Shown: one piece after another, positions 6,599 to 15,364 of the stretch
Numbering within the stretch: position 1 is the first letter of the stretch
How the letters are laid out: each line of letters opens with the position of its first letter
NCBI GenBank assembly: GCA_002422605.1
Contig: DISW01000004.1
Coordinates: 23,073 to 87,072, forward strand
Direction of reading: 5' to 3'
From: Bacteriovoracaceae bacterium UBA6200
Lineage (GTDB): Bacteria > Bdellovibrionota > Bacteriovoracia > Bacteriovoracales > Bacteriovoracaceae
DNA length: 64,000 nucleotides
Program-made: the position numbers and the translations under genes
The notes under the pieces: generated by a model
Told to the model about the DNA's origin: nothing
What the model saw: the letters and a program-made list of their open reading frames with translations, nothing else
Databases searched by the model: none

Positions 6599-7666
6599 TT
6601 AATTAAAAAAGTCAGGCTCTTGCAGCTTTTTAAGTTCTCCGGTGCGGGAAATAAGCTGCCCAGAAAATGAGGTTCCTTCAGGATTGAAGGCCGAAACTTT
6701 CCCATGTCCTTCGGGAATATCAATTACGTATTGAGGAAGGGCCCAACCGGGAAGCCGATCACGGAGAGAGTGATAAATAATTCGACCTCTTTCGAGTGGT
6801 AAATAAAAATGGAGGCCTCCCTTCACTTGATCAGGATGATGAAGGTAGTAGGGACGTACTTTTAAATCAAGAAAGAGCTCAAAGAGTTCAATTAATATTG
6901 TTGAATCGTCATTCACATCTTTGAGTAAGACAGTCTGAGATAGCAGCTGGACACCCGTTCCATTAAGATTGGAGATGGCCTTCTTACTCTCTTCATCGAA
7001 TTCACTTTCATGATTGGCGTGAATGGCAAGGCTGACGGTTCTAAACTGATCACTGGCCCATTTAAGAAGGGCGCAGAATTCTTCATCTAAACGTGAGGGA
7101 AGAATCACCGGATAGCGCGAATGAAAACGTATATCTTTGATGCTTTCAATTTCAGCAAAGCTTCGTAAATATTTTTCGAGCTTTTGATTGGATACAGTCA
7201 AAGGATCTCCACCTGTGAATATAATCTCACTGATTTCAGGATGGGCCTTTAAATAACTTATGGTTTCTAAAAAATCCTGTTGAAAGATTTCCTCAGGAGA
7301 ATTGAGTTCATTTTTACGGAAGCAGTACCTGCAGTGAACCGGGCAAACAGTCGTGGGAGTAAAGAGTGCTCGAGAATGGTAACGGTGAATCAGTTGAGGA
7401 GCTTTGAAATGATTTTTATCCCCAATAGGATCAGACAAACCATGATCACTCAATTCATGAATGTGAGGAAGAAATTCCCGTGCAAGAACACCAAAAGGTC
7501 CCTGTTGTTTCATTTTAAGCGCCAGTTTCCTGGGAACAAAAACCGGATATTTTCGAGTCACGTCTAACAGGACCTCTGGCAGAGGCCAATCCAGAAAATG
7601 ATAGAGTTCCCTTAAATCTTTGAAGGACTCTTTAAATTCATTAGTCCAGTTTGGGTTCCCGACCAT
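6599..7666 (-). CDS. KamA/EpmB-family radical SAM aminomutase
   Basis: A 355-residue radical SAM enzyme of the lysine 2,3-aminomutase family. The iron-sulfur motif CPVHCRYC (Cys108, 112, 115), the GGDPL SAM-binding segment, and a C-terminal DIPEGHGKV that matches the PLP-lysine region of KamA are all visible. It is shorter than clostridial KamA (about 416) and close to EpmB (about 342), which isomerises lysine for elongation factor P modification. Neither efp nor epmA is in this window, so the substrate is uncertain. The gene overlaps the upstream small membrane protein by 26 bases and is third in a minus-strand operon. Confidence 0.85.
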   Translation of the reverse strand: MVGNPNWTNEFKESFKDLRELYHFLDWPLPEVLLDVTRKYPVFVPRKLALKMKQQGPFGVLAREFLPHIHELSDHGLSDPIGDKNHFKAPQLIHRYHSRALFTPTTVCPVHCRYCFRKNELNSPEEIFQQDFLETISYLKAHPEISEIIFTGGDPLTVSNQKLEKYLRSFAEIESIKDIRFHSRYPVILPSRLDEEFCALLKWASDQFRTVSLAIHANHESEFDEESKKAISNLNGTGVQLLSQTVLLKDVNDDSTILIELFELFLDLKVRPYYLHHPDQVKGGLHFYLPLERGRIIYHSLRDRLPGWALPQYVIDIPEGHGKVSAFNPEGTSFSGQLISRTGELKKLQEPDFFN

Positions 7667-7901
7667 CTTTTTCGAGTTCCTTTAAGTACTGGCGTTTATA
7701 AATATAAGCACAGGTCCGAATGAGGAGCGCGCCTGAAAGAGAGATACCCACAAAATGCATCATGAGGGTTTTAAAAGGAAGAACGCCGCCTTCGTAGAGA
7801 GTATAAAGAATCCACTGCAAGAGAAGGAGGTGAGCTATAAGAATCACAAGTTGGGTAAACCTCTGACCGAGATTTTCACGTGTAATAAAGTTTTTCATCA
7901 T
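7641..7901 (-). CDS. Small two-helix membrane protein
   Basis: A protein of 86 residues when started at the ATG at 7901, which overlaps the TGA of the upstream exonuclease (ATGA); a longer reading from 7928 is possible. Two hydrophobic segments (LVILIAHLLLLQWILYTLYE and the MMHFVGISLSGALLIRTCAY region) flank a short loop, and the tail is charged. I do not recognise the family. The coupling on both sides puts it in one operon with the exonuclease and the KamA-like enzyme. Confidence 0.65.
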   Translation of the reverse strand: MMKNFITRENLGQRFTQLVILIAHLLLLQWILYTLYEGGVLPFKTLMMHFVGISLSGALLIRTCAYIYKRQYLKELEKDGREPKLD

Positions 7902-8800
7902 GACTTTGTTCCTTGTTTCCAGAGGCAAGCCTCTAGTTTTTCGTAGGATTTAATCTTTTTTAAAAGAAAAGATTTATTCATTCCGGAGAGTAAGCATTCT
8001 GCAAAAAGAACCGGGCCTTTGGGAAGAGGCATGAGTCCGATAGGACGAACCGGACGGCTTCGTCCTCCGTTCCCGCTCCCCCGATAATCAAGAATCATAA
8101 GCTCTTTTTCCTGCACCATGGTGGCAAGATTCTTTAAGCGCGTAGAAAAGTTAAAGCAATCATTTTTATTAAATTGCGAAAGTCTGAAAACATAACTCTT
8201 TTCCATCGCAACTTTATGATCAGCTTCGACCCCGGCCAGGTGGGCAAGGATTTTTAAACAGGCCCAGGTGTCTTCAATCGCAACGTGGTGATTGAGATTG
8301 AAACCCACAAACTCCCCGAGAGTGGAGAGCTTGTAATTCTCGGGTCCGCCTTCGCGCTTTTTGTAGACAGCACGAGCATAACGGCAGCTGTCATAAATAT
8401 CGAGAGGAGGAAATTCAATCTGAAAATCATGGGAGGATTTTATTAAATACCCCAGATCAAAAGAAGAATTGTGAGCAATCATGGGATGACGGCCAACAAA
8501 ATTCCAAAATTCTTTCAGAGGTTTTTTGATTGTCGGAGCGTCTTTAAGATCGTCATTCCGCAAACCATGGAACTGAATAGTCATTTCCGGGATATCGATC
8601 AGAGGATTAATGAGTTGGTGATAAGTGGTAATTTCTCCACTTTCAGAAATTTTAACCGCTGCAATCTCGATAATTTTATCCACCAACGGGGACAACCCAG
8701 TAGTTTCTAGGTCCACAGCAACTAAACCTTTAGGGTAAAGCTTTAGTATTGAGGAAATTTCCTCAGGGGTCATGGATAGGTCTGAGCGGGATCTTGACAT
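7898..8800 (-). CDS. DEDDh-type 3'-5' exonuclease (DnaQ-like)
   Basis: A 300-residue protein with an N-terminal DnaQ/epsilon-type exonuclease domain. ExoI is AVDLETTGL (D, E), ExoII is HNSSFDLGYL (D), and ExoIII is HHVAIEDTWAC (H and D), so all DEDDh metal and catalytic residues are present. The remaining 100 residues, with a basic Gly/Arg patch (GSGNGGRSRPVR), are not a domain I recognise, though UvrC- or DinG-associated DnaQ proteins carry similar extensions. Polymerase proofreading is not implied. A role in repair or RNA trimming is possible. It is first in the operon with the membrane protein and KamA. Confidence 0.85.
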   Translation of the reverse strand: MSRSRSDLSMTPEEISSILKLYPKGLVAVDLETTGLSPLVDKIIEIAAVKISESGEITTYHQLINPLIDIPEMTIQFHGLRNDDLKDAPTIKKPLKEFWNFVGRHPMIAHNSSFDLGYLIKSSHDFQIEFPPLDIYDSCRYARAVYKKREGGPENYKLSTLGEFVGFNLNHHVAIEDTWACLKILAHLAGVEADHKVAMEKSYVFRLSQFNKNDCFNFSTRLKNLATMVQEKELMILDYRGSGNGGRSRPVRPIGLMPLPKGPVLFAECLLSGMNKSFLLKKIKSYEKLEACLWKQGTKS

Positions 8801-8933
8801 AGAGTGTCTTTATAGCTCTAAAAAGCCTTCTTCGTCTAGCTAAAAACCCCCTTGCTTCATTGACAAGTGCAGGGCGTAAAGCCCATGATTCCGGGACATA
8901 TATAGTTCTATTGGAAACAAAAGGAAGATCCAA

Positions 8934-10328
8934 ATGGCCAAAACATTTGATGTTGTCGTTTTAGGTGCCGGGCCTGGCGGTTATGTAGCAGCGATTCGCG
9001 CTTCTCAGTTAGGTAAAAAAGTAGCAATCATTGAGGCCGATAAACTTGGTGGCGTATGTCTTAACCGAGGCTGTATTCCTACTAAAGCTCTTCTAAAATC
9101 TGCACACTCTGTGCATGAAGTTCATGATCTAAAAGCTCTGGGAATTAATGTAGACCTTAAAGGTCTGGATGCTGGAATCGCCGTTAAACGCGCTAATACC
9201 ATCGCGGACAATATGTCTAAGGGGATTGCGTTTTTAATGAAGAAAAACAAAATCGAAGTCATTAATGGAAAAGGTGTTTTTAAGTCTGCAAAAGTTCTTG
9301 AAGTGACTGGGGCTGATGGGAAAAAAGAAGAAGTCAGCGCTACTAACATCATCATTGCAACAGGTGCTAAGTATCGTTCTTTCCCTGGACTTGAGCATGA
9401 TGGAAAACGTCTTCTTGGCGCTTGGGAAGCACTTAAATTAGAAAAGCTTCCTAAGTCTATCGGTATCGTTGGTGCTGGTGCTATCGGAATGGAATTTGCT
9501 TATTTCTGGAATGCTTTCGGAGTAGAAGTTCATATCTTTGAAATGCAACCGAACCTTCTTCCTATCGAAGACACAGAAGTTTCAAAAGAAGTTGAGAAGG
9601 CCTATAAAAAACTTGGCATGAAAATTTCAACAGGTATTGAAGGTGTCACAGCTAAGAACAACGGTAATGACGTTACTTTCACTGTTAAAGAAAATGGTAA
9701 GAGCACAGAATATAAATTTGAAATGGGTCTTATCGCAGTCGGCATGACCGGAAATATTGAGAATTTTGGTCTTGATAAGGCCGGCGTACAAACTGAACGC
9801 GGATTCATCAAAGTTAACGAAATGTATGAAACAACCACTAAAGGTGTTTACGCTATTGGTGACGTTTCTGGCCCCCCACTTCTGGCCCACGCGGCTTCTC
9901 ACGAAGGTGTGGTAGCAGCTGAGCACATGGCCGGTCTTCACCCGCACGCCATCGATAAGTTAAATATTGCCGGTTGTACTTATTGTCAGCCGCAAGTGGC
10001 TTCTGTCGGTTATACTGAGCGTGCATTAAAAGAAAAAGGTATTGAATATAACGTAGGGAAGGCACCATTTACCGCTAACGGTAAGGCCATCGCTTCTAAC
10101 GAGAATACTGGTTTCATTAAAGTTCTTACTGGTAAAAAATACGGTGAACTTCTTGGTGCTCACATCGTGGGAACCAATGCTACTGAGCTTATTCACGAAT
10201 ACGTTCTTTTCCGTACGATGGAAGGTATTGATGAAGAGATCTTCGCTACCATTCATCCACATCCAACTCTGGGAGAATTCCTTGGGGAAGCTGTGTTGGC
10301 CGCTAAAGGGCGCGCTCTAAATTTATAA
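8934..10328 (+). CDS. lpd: Dihydrolipoyl dehydrogenase (E3)
   Basis: A 464-residue FAD/NAD oxidoreductase that reoxidises the lipoyl arm of 2-oxoacid dehydrogenase complexes. It has an N-terminal FAD motif LGAGPGGY (10-17), the redox disulfide GGVCLNRGC (Cys42, Cys47), a central NAD motif VGAGAIGMEF (about 180), FAD-binding AIGDVSG (about 308), and the C-terminal catalytic HPHPTLGE. Length and motif order are canonical. It is followed 21 bases later by the E2 gene with a good GGAG site, so the two form an operon; no E1 gene is in the window. Confidence 0.96.
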   Translation: MAKTFDVVVLGAGPGGYVAAIRASQLGKKVAIIEADKLGGVCLNRGCIPTKALLKSAHSVHEVHDLKALGINVDLKGLDAGIAVKRANTIADNMSKGIAFLMKKNKIEVINGKGVFKSAKVLEVTGADGKKEEVSATNIIIATGAKYRSFPGLEHDGKRLLGAWEALKLEKLPKSIGIVGAGAIGMEFAYFWNAFGVEVHIFEMQPNLLPIEDTEVSKEVEKAYKKLGMKISTGIEGVTAKNNGNDVTFTVKENGKSTEYKFEMGLIAVGMTGNIENFGLDKAGVQTERGFIKVNEMYETTTKGVYAIGDVSGPPLLAHAASHEGVVAAEHMAGLHPHAIDKLNIAGCTYCQPQVASVGYTERALKEKGIEYNVGKAPFTANGKAIASNENTGFIKVLTGKKYGELLGAHIVGTNATELIHEYVLFRTMEGIDEEIFATIHPHPTLGEFLGEAVLAAKGRALNL

Positions 10329-10349
10329 ATTTTTTAAGGAGATAATGAT

Positions 10350-11648
10350 ATGGCAAAAATTGAAGTAGTAATGCCCCAAATGGGTGAGTCGATCACGACT
10401 GGTACTATTACGAAGTGGCACAAGGCCGCTGGTGAAGTGATTGAACTCGATGCGATTCTCCTCGAGATCTCAACTGATAAAGTTGAATCAGAAATTCCTT
10501 CTCCGATTCAGGGGAAGATTGTAGAGCTTCTTTATCCTGAAGGCGCGACAGTTGATGTTGGTCTTCCGATCGCAATTATTGAAGATGATTTAAATGCTGA
10601 AGTTTCAACTTCTGCTCCTAAGGCCGCTCCTGCAGCTAAAACAGAAGCCGCAGCTCCAAAAGCTGAAGCGGCTCCTGCTCAGGCACCAGCAGCTCCTGCT
10701 CAAGAAGAAGAAGGCTTTCGTTTCTACACTCCGCTTGTTAAGGCCATGGCCAAAGACGCAGGAATCTCTCTTTCTGAGCTTTCTCAGATTAAAGGTTCTG
10801 GTGCTGGCGGACGTGTGAATAAAGCTGATCTTGAGGCTTATATCGCTTCTGGCGCTAAAGGTGCTCCGGCAGCTGCAGCTCCAAGAGCTCAAGCTCCTGC
10901 ACCCGCTTCAACTCCAGCTCCGGCCGGTGTTCCACAAACTCGTGGATCTGACCGTGTTGAAATCGTTGCTATGGATAACATGAGAAAAGCTATTGCTAAG
11001 AACATGGTTCTCTCAAAACAAACTTCTCCACACGTTAACTCTATCGATGAAATCGATATGACGAATCTTGTGAAGTCTCGTAACAAAATTAAAGACGATT
11101 TCAAAAAACGTGAAGGCATTAACCTTACGTACTCTCACTTCGTTCTTTATGCCATCGTTCAAGCTTTGAAAGAGCATCCTCTTATTAACGCTTCAATTGA
11201 GGGCGATAACATTGTTATCAAAAAAGACATCCACTTAGGTTGTGCTGTGGCAACTCCTACTGGTCTGGTTGTTCCGGTCATTAAAAATGCCGGTGACTTA
11301 AACCTTACAGGCATTGCTCGTCAGCTTGATATTCTTGCCACTAAAGCGAAGTCTAAAAAACTGACTATGGATGATCTTTCTGGTGGAACTTATACGTTCA
11401 CAAACAATGGCTCTTTCGGAACATTGATTGCAACTCCAGTTATTCTTCAACCGCAAATTGGTATCTTCTGTACTGGTGTGATTAAGAAGCGGGTGATGGT
11501 AATGGATGACGATGCTATCGGCATCCGCCACATGATGTACGGTACTCACACCTACGATCACCGTCTTATCGATGGCGAACTAGGTTCTAAATTCCTTGCA
11601 AGCGTGAAGCATCACCTTGAAACAATGAAACCGGAAAATTTGATCTAA
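10350..11648 (+). CDS. 2-oxoacid dehydrogenase E2, dihydrolipoyl acyltransferase
   Basis: A 432-residue E2 core subunit. It has a single lipoyl domain (1-78, lipoylated Lys44 in STDKVESEIP), an Ala/Pro/Lys-rich flexible linker, a peripheral-subunit-binding domain (about 125-165, FYTPLVKAMAKDAGISLSEL), a second Ala/Pro linker and the CoA acyltransferase domain ending in the catalytic YDHRLIDG. The QMGESI start and overall layout fit branched-chain or succinyl-type E2, but sequence alone does not fix the acyl substrate. It is co-transcribed with lpd and ends at a strong terminator. Confidence 0.92.
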   Translation: MAKIEVVMPQMGESITTGTITKWHKAAGEVIELDAILLEISTDKVESEIPSPIQGKIVELLYPEGATVDVGLPIAIIEDDLNAEVSTSAPKAAPAAKTEAAAPKAEAAPAQAPAAPAQEEEGFRFYTPLVKAMAKDAGISLSELSQIKGSGAGGRVNKADLEAYIASGAKGAPAAAAPRAQAPAPASTPAPAGVPQTRGSDRVEIVAMDNMRKAIAKNMVLSKQTSPHVNSIDEIDMTNLVKSRNKIKDDFKKREGINLTYSHFVLYAIVQALKEHPLINASIEGDNIVIKKDIHLGCAVATPTGLVVPVIKNAGDLNLTGIARQLDILATKAKSKKLTMDDLSGGTYTFTNNGSFGTLIATPVILQPQIGIFCTGVIKKRVMVMDDDAIGIRHMMYGTHTYDHRLIDGELGSKFLASVKHHLETMKPENLI

Positions 11649-11683
11649 AAAAAATGGCCCTCGAAAGAGGGCCATTTTTTTGG
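11649..11683. terminator. Bidirectional terminator between E2 and a membrane protein gene
   Basis: A 9-bp stem (ATGGCCCTC 11654-11662, GAGGGCCAT 11667-11675) with loop GAAA is flanked by an A-run on the left and a T-run on the right. It can therefore terminate both the E2 operon and the convergent minus-strand gene. Confidence 0.85.
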
Positions 11684-12214
11684 TTAATGTCGTATTGGTC
11701 TCTGTCTCTCATGACGATGATCCCGGAAATAATCTCTGACAACTCTAAGAACACTTTTTCGTTTGTTACTTCTTCTCCACCAGTCAAAAGCACCGCCGGC
11801 GAGAACCAGCATTAATATAGTATTAAGAATATGATCCGTCCGGGCGACTTCATGAAATCCTGGGATGATCTTAAGTAAATTGGGAGCGGGTGTTTGATTA
11901 CCGACTGTTGGTAATCCAAAAGAACCGAATACCCAGCCAGCAAAAGCATGGATCCCATAGAAGATAGAGAAACCGAAAGTTGTGACAAAGGCATCACGGC
12001 CGTTATTCCTGTAACCGTTATAGATTAATAATATACCTGAGAGGAAAATCGAAAAAGAATAGAGAGGTCCGAGATGCAGTCCTGCAAAGCCAGGATACAT
12101 AAACCCACACAAACCGAGTGCGAAGAGTATGAATCCCACGCCTAAGCTGATTATTTGGGTAGAATTCTTTGGTCTACCTTCACCGGGAGAATGTAGTCTG
12201 ATATCTTTTTCCAT
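11684..12214 (-). CDS. Four-helix membrane protein, DUF4383-like
   Basis: A 176-residue integral membrane protein. After a short polar N-terminus there are about four hydrophobic segments (near 24-42, 50-66, 77-95 and 135-150). The second half carries ARTDHILNTILMLVLAGGAF, resembling the conserved segment of DUF4383 proteins. The C-terminus is very basic (RRSNKRK, RDHRHERQR). It stands alone and converges on the E2 operon. No function is known. Confidence 0.6.
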   Translation of the reverse strand: MEKDIRLHSPGEGRPKNSTQIISLGVGFILFALGLCGFMYPGFAGLHLGPLYSFSIFLSGILLIYNGYRNNGRDAFVTTFGFSIFYGIHAFAGWVFGSFGLPTVGNQTPAPNLLKIIPGFHEVARTDHILNTILMLVLAGGAFDWWRRSNKRKSVLRVVRDYFRDHRHERQRPIRH

Positions 12215-12315
12215 AATGGCCCCCTATCCTTTATTAAAGATAAGCAAATCAGAGACCACAATTAATAGTCTTGAAACGGCATCATGAGTGGATATATGCC
12301 ACATAATAAATTTGA

Positions 12316-13560
12316 TCAATTACGTTTTTGAGTGGAATTTTTCCAGTTTTCGCTTAAGACTTTTTCTGATCCGTTACCAAGTGGTCGATAAAAAGAGTCT
12401 TTCACTTCAACCGGAAGATAGCGCTGTTCAACCCAGTTCCCTGGATAAGCATGAGGGTACTTATAATTTTTTTTCTCAGGAGATACATTTGAAAGGTGCC
12501 CGGGAACTTCAACAGTCGGGTGTTCTTTGACATAATTTAAGGCCGCATCTACTGCCTTATAAACGGAATTGGATTTTGGTGAAAGTGCCATAAAAACGGT
12601 GGCGTGTGAGAGAGTAATTCGGGCTTCTGGCATCCCAATGTGTTTAACCACATAATGAGCATTACTTGTGACCTGAAGTGCCTGAGAGTTTGCAAGGCCC
12701 ACATCTTCACTCGCTAAGATCATAAGTCTTCGCGCGATGAATTCAGGATCTTCCCCACCATCCAGCATGATGGCCAGATATAAGAGTGCTCCATCCGGAT
12801 CTGAACCACGAATCGATTTAATAAATGCCGAAATGACGTCATAGTGTCGATTAGCATTTCGATCATATTGACGGGCATGTTCGAAGAGTTCTTTAAGAAC
12901 CTGTTCTTTATTTTTTAATTCATCACTTTCAAAGGCCGCAAGTCTTGCTAATTGATTGAGAGCAAAGCGGGCGTCACCATTTGAGAGGGGGGCAAGTTCT
13001 TCAATATATTCCTGAAGTTCCGGTCGCCCTAGATCGGCCACACCACGAGAGAGGATCTGGGTAAGATCTTTGACCTCGAGTTTTTTTAATTCAATGAGAG
13101 ACACTCTGGAAATCAGGGCCTTGTTCAGAGAAGTGTGAGGATATTCGGTAGTGGCCCCAATAAAGAGAAAGTCACCATTTTCTAAATAAGGGAGAAGGGC
13201 ATCCTGCTGGGATTTATTAAAGCGATGAATCTCATCAATGAAGAGAATCGACTCTTTTCCAAATTCCCTTCTTCGATCCAGCATTTGCTGGATGATTCTC
13301 TTCAATTCAGGGATGCCGCTGGTCACAGCACTGAAAACAGTCAGTTCTCTTCCAATTTTGCTGGAGATGATATGGGCCAGGGTCGTTTTACCGGTTCCTG
13401 GCGGGCCCCAGAAGATGACATGCCGGGGACTTGAAACCAGCTTATCGAGCTGTGAGCGGATGCTACTCTGGCCATAGAACTCCTCAAGCCCTTGAGGCCT
13501 TAATTTGGCCGCCAATGGGAGATCATTCTGGTTATTTAGGGAAAAAGCATCTAATTGCAT
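12316..13560 (-). CDS. rarA: Replication-associated recombination AAA+ ATPase RarA/MgsA
   Basis: A 414-residue clamp-loader-like AAA+ protein acting at stalled replication forks. It has the N-terminal LRPQGLEEFYGQ box, Walker A GPPGTGKTT, Walker B LFIDEIHRF, sensor-1 GATTEYP, and the C-terminal tetramerisation region typical of RarA (YKYPHAYPGNWVEQRYLP). I start at ATG 13560, since a further 11 residues upstream look non-conserved. Length is normal for the family (about 420-450). It is a single gene, divergent from rpsU. Confidence 0.93.
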   Translation of the reverse strand: MQLDAFSLNNQNDLPLAAKLRPQGLEEFYGQSSIRSQLDKLVSSPRHVIFWGPPGTGKTTLAHIISSKIGRELTVFSAVTSGIPELKRIIQQMLDRRREFGKESILFIDEIHRFNKSQQDALLPYLENGDFLFIGATTEYPHTSLNKALISRVSLIELKKLEVKDLTQILSRGVADLGRPELQEYIEELAPLSNGDARFALNQLARLAAFESDELKNKEQVLKELFEHARQYDRNANRHYDVISAFIKSIRGSDPDGALLYLAIMLDGGEDPEFIARRLMILASEDVGLANSQALQVTSNAHYVVKHIGMPEARITLSHATVFMALSPKSNSVYKAVDAALNYVKEHPTVEVPGHLSNVSPEKKNYKYPHAYPGNWVEQRYLPVEVKDSFYRPLGNGSEKVLSENWKNSTQKRN

Positions 13561-13603
13561 GGTTCTTTCTAGCAAATAAATTAGATTTTGCACAGTGTTG
13601 GTC

Positions 13604-13632
13604 TTGACGAGGTTGCGTTAAAAGGTTACTTT
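13604..13632 (+). promoter_or_regulatory. Candidate rpsU promoter
   Basis: TTGACG (13604-13609) is followed after 17 bases by TACTTT (13627-13632), about 60 bases before the rpsU start. The -35 is good and the -10 weak, so the call is tentative. Confidence 0.4.
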
Positions 13633-13694
13633 TTTGGTCTTTGAAATTTAAGCTGTTTCGGCTTTTCAGTGTCATGCGGAAGGGGGTGTTTAGT

Positions 13695-13910
13695 ATGTCT
13701 ACAATTTCAATTACTATTGATGAAAGATTTCCAGCTGAAAAAGCGATTAAGAAATTCAAACGTCTTTGTGATGCTTACGGGATTGTTAAGGAATACCGTG
13801 CTCGTTCAGAGTACAAGAAACCTTCTATCAAGAAAGCTGAGAAGTTAGAGAACGCAGATAAGCGTCGTCGTAAAAACGATGTTCGCGGTCGTGTACGTTC
13901 TAAGTACTAA
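13695..13910 (+). CDS. rpsU: Small ribosomal subunit protein bS21
   Basis: A 71-residue basic protein of the small ribosomal subunit. The family pattern is clear: an ERFPAEKAIKKFKRLCDAYG segment near residues 9-29, then a positively charged C-terminal half with RRRKNDVRGR. The longer open frame from 13641 is not needed; ATG 13695 gives the normal family length, with GGAAGGGGG upstream. It is monocistronic with its own terminator. Confidence 0.93.
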   Translation: MSTISITIDERFPAEKAIKKFKRLCDAYGIVKEYRARSEYKKPSIKKAEKLENADKRRRKNDVRGRVRSKY

Positions 13911-13921
13911 TCTTCGAAATG

Positions 13922-13949
13922 AGGCCCCTTACGAGGGGCCTTTTTTTTT
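13922..13949 (+). terminator. Intrinsic terminator of rpsU
   Basis: An 8-bp stem AGGCCCCT/AGGGGCCT (13922-13929, 13934-13941) with loop TACG and a following T-run, a few bases beyond the rpsU stop. Confidence 0.9.
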
Positions 13950-13959
13950 GTCCGGAATT

Positions 13960-14736
13960 TTAAAAATAATACCTGAGTAGTGAATTCCATCGGGCATGCA
14001 TCGTCGCTAGATAACTGCCCATTCCATCCGGCGTTTTTTTTCTCTTCGTCAGATTCATGTTCAGAAGATTTACTGAAAAATTCAGAGGGTTCATATTTCG
14101 ATATAAAAACTCAGGATTCGCTCTTTTAGCGAGATGAGTTTTAATCGGTTGAATGAAATTCAAAAAAAATTGCTGAAAGTCTTCACGGTAGGCATAGGGA
14201 ATAAATTCCTGAAGGGCGAGTGAGACCATAGTGTCGAGTTCATCGAGATCCTTAATGATTGAATGAGTCTCATACCGTGCAGGAATTTCGGCGATAATGA
14301 GCAAAGAGATATTATCAAGATTTGCTTTTATACTTTCGAGCTTAAGGTCAAATAACGAAATAAATCGTAAAGCAGAAATGCTACTGAGATGTAAATCGGG
14401 TGACATCTTCACTTGCCGTTTAAGTTTTAGTGAGAGGGTTTGAATCTTGAATAAACTTTCTCGGAGAGAGTTAGCAGTGCTAGCACACTCTTTAGTTAAA
14501 AGACCGGGACAACTCTTTAAAAGATTATCTTTAGAAGGTTCCAGCAGAGAAACTTCCTGAATAAGGGGAATGATCTCCTGGGGAAAATAAGGGAAGAGGG
14601 TGATCATTTGATAAAAGTCACCGACGATTCCGTTTAGGATTGGGCGAACTTTTACCTGGTAGGTATGTTGATCCAAACGTCGCTGGGCCCAGGTAGTAGA
14701 GGTGCAGAGTAAGAGGAGAATAAGCAGGTAGCGCAT
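13960..14736 (-). CDS. Secreted protein of unknown function
   Basis: A 258-residue protein with a clear signal peptide (MRYLLILLLLCTSTTWAQ), so it is exported. The mature part is mostly helical, with two cysteines near residues 75-84 (CPGLLTKEC) that could form a disulfide. No known domain is recognised. It starts 7 bases after the stop of the unknown 176-residue gene, so the two are an operon. Confidence 0.6.
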   Translation of the reverse strand: MRYLLILLLLCTSTTWAQRRLDQHTYQVKVRPILNGIVGDFYQMITLFPYFPQEIIPLIQEVSLLEPSKDNLLKSCPGLLTKECASTANSLRESLFKIQTLSLKLKRQVKMSPDLHLSSISALRFISLFDLKLESIKANLDNISLLIIAEIPARYETHSIIKDLDELDTMVSLALQEFIPYAYREDFQQFFLNFIQPIKTHLAKRANPEFLYRNMNPLNFSVNLLNMNLTKRKKTPDGMGSYLATMHARWNSLLRYYF

Positions 14737-14743
14737 CTCACTA

Positions 14744-15274
14744 TTATGCCTTATTCATCTGGAAAAGATCAATCAGGTGAGAATGTTTCCATAAAGAAGG
14801 AAACCCTCTCAGGAAACTCTGTGAATGAGGCCTTAAAATGAAATGGATATGGGAAGAATAGCGAGGTACTTCTAAGGTATCTAAGGGAAGTTCTGAGCTA
14901 TAGCAGATAATTCTCTTCTCCTGGAGAAGTAAAGGAGACTCTTTAAGAAGCCCCATAAAAAGATAGATTCCTCCAGCGGTGGTTGAGAAAGTGAGTATCT
15001 GATCTTTATCCTCACTTAGCTTCTTTATAAAATTATTCAGGATTCTTTCAAATTCACGACACTTAAAATAACTATGGCGCAGATAGATCTTTCTCACTTG
15101 AAGTGAGAAATGTTTTTTCTCCTGTTCTGAAAGATTGAGTCCTGAGAATTCTTCTAATAAAAGTTCTTTCATCGAGAACTCTTGAGGCACTCGGAGCTCT
15201 TGCTCAAAATAGGGCGAAGTTCCAGTTAACGTTTCCTTGTAGACTCGTAATTGAAAAAAATCCTGCCAGTTCAT
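14744..15274 (-). CDS. Conserved-looking cytoplasmic protein of unknown function
   Basis: A 176-residue protein without signal peptide or membrane segment. It is rich in Leu, Phe and charged residues, starts MNWQDFFQLRVYKETL after a strong GGAGGAG ribosome site, and shows no domain I recognise. It precedes the secreted 258-residue protein and is divergent from the type III PKS operon. Reality is supported by the ribosome site and operon spacing. Confidence 0.55.
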   Translation of the reverse strand: MNWQDFFQLRVYKETLTGTSPYFEQELRVPQEFSMKELLLEEFSGLNLSEQEKKHFSLQVRKIYLRHSYFKCREFERILNNFIKKLSEDKDQILTFSTTAGGIYLFMGLLKESPLLLQEKRIICYSSELPLDTLEVPRYSSHIHFILRPHSQSFLRGFPSLWKHSHLIDLFQMNKA

Positions 15275-15364
15275 TCTCTTTTCTCCTCCTTTAAGTGTAA
15301 TTCCCTCCTTGGGGCCAGGATTGGAAGCTTGGAAAATTAATGACTTAAATAAACTAAATAAAAA

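Noticed and set aside
8860..8889. TTGACA at 8860-8865 as lpd promoter
   Set aside because: No convincing -10 element at the right distance, so it is not listed as a feature.
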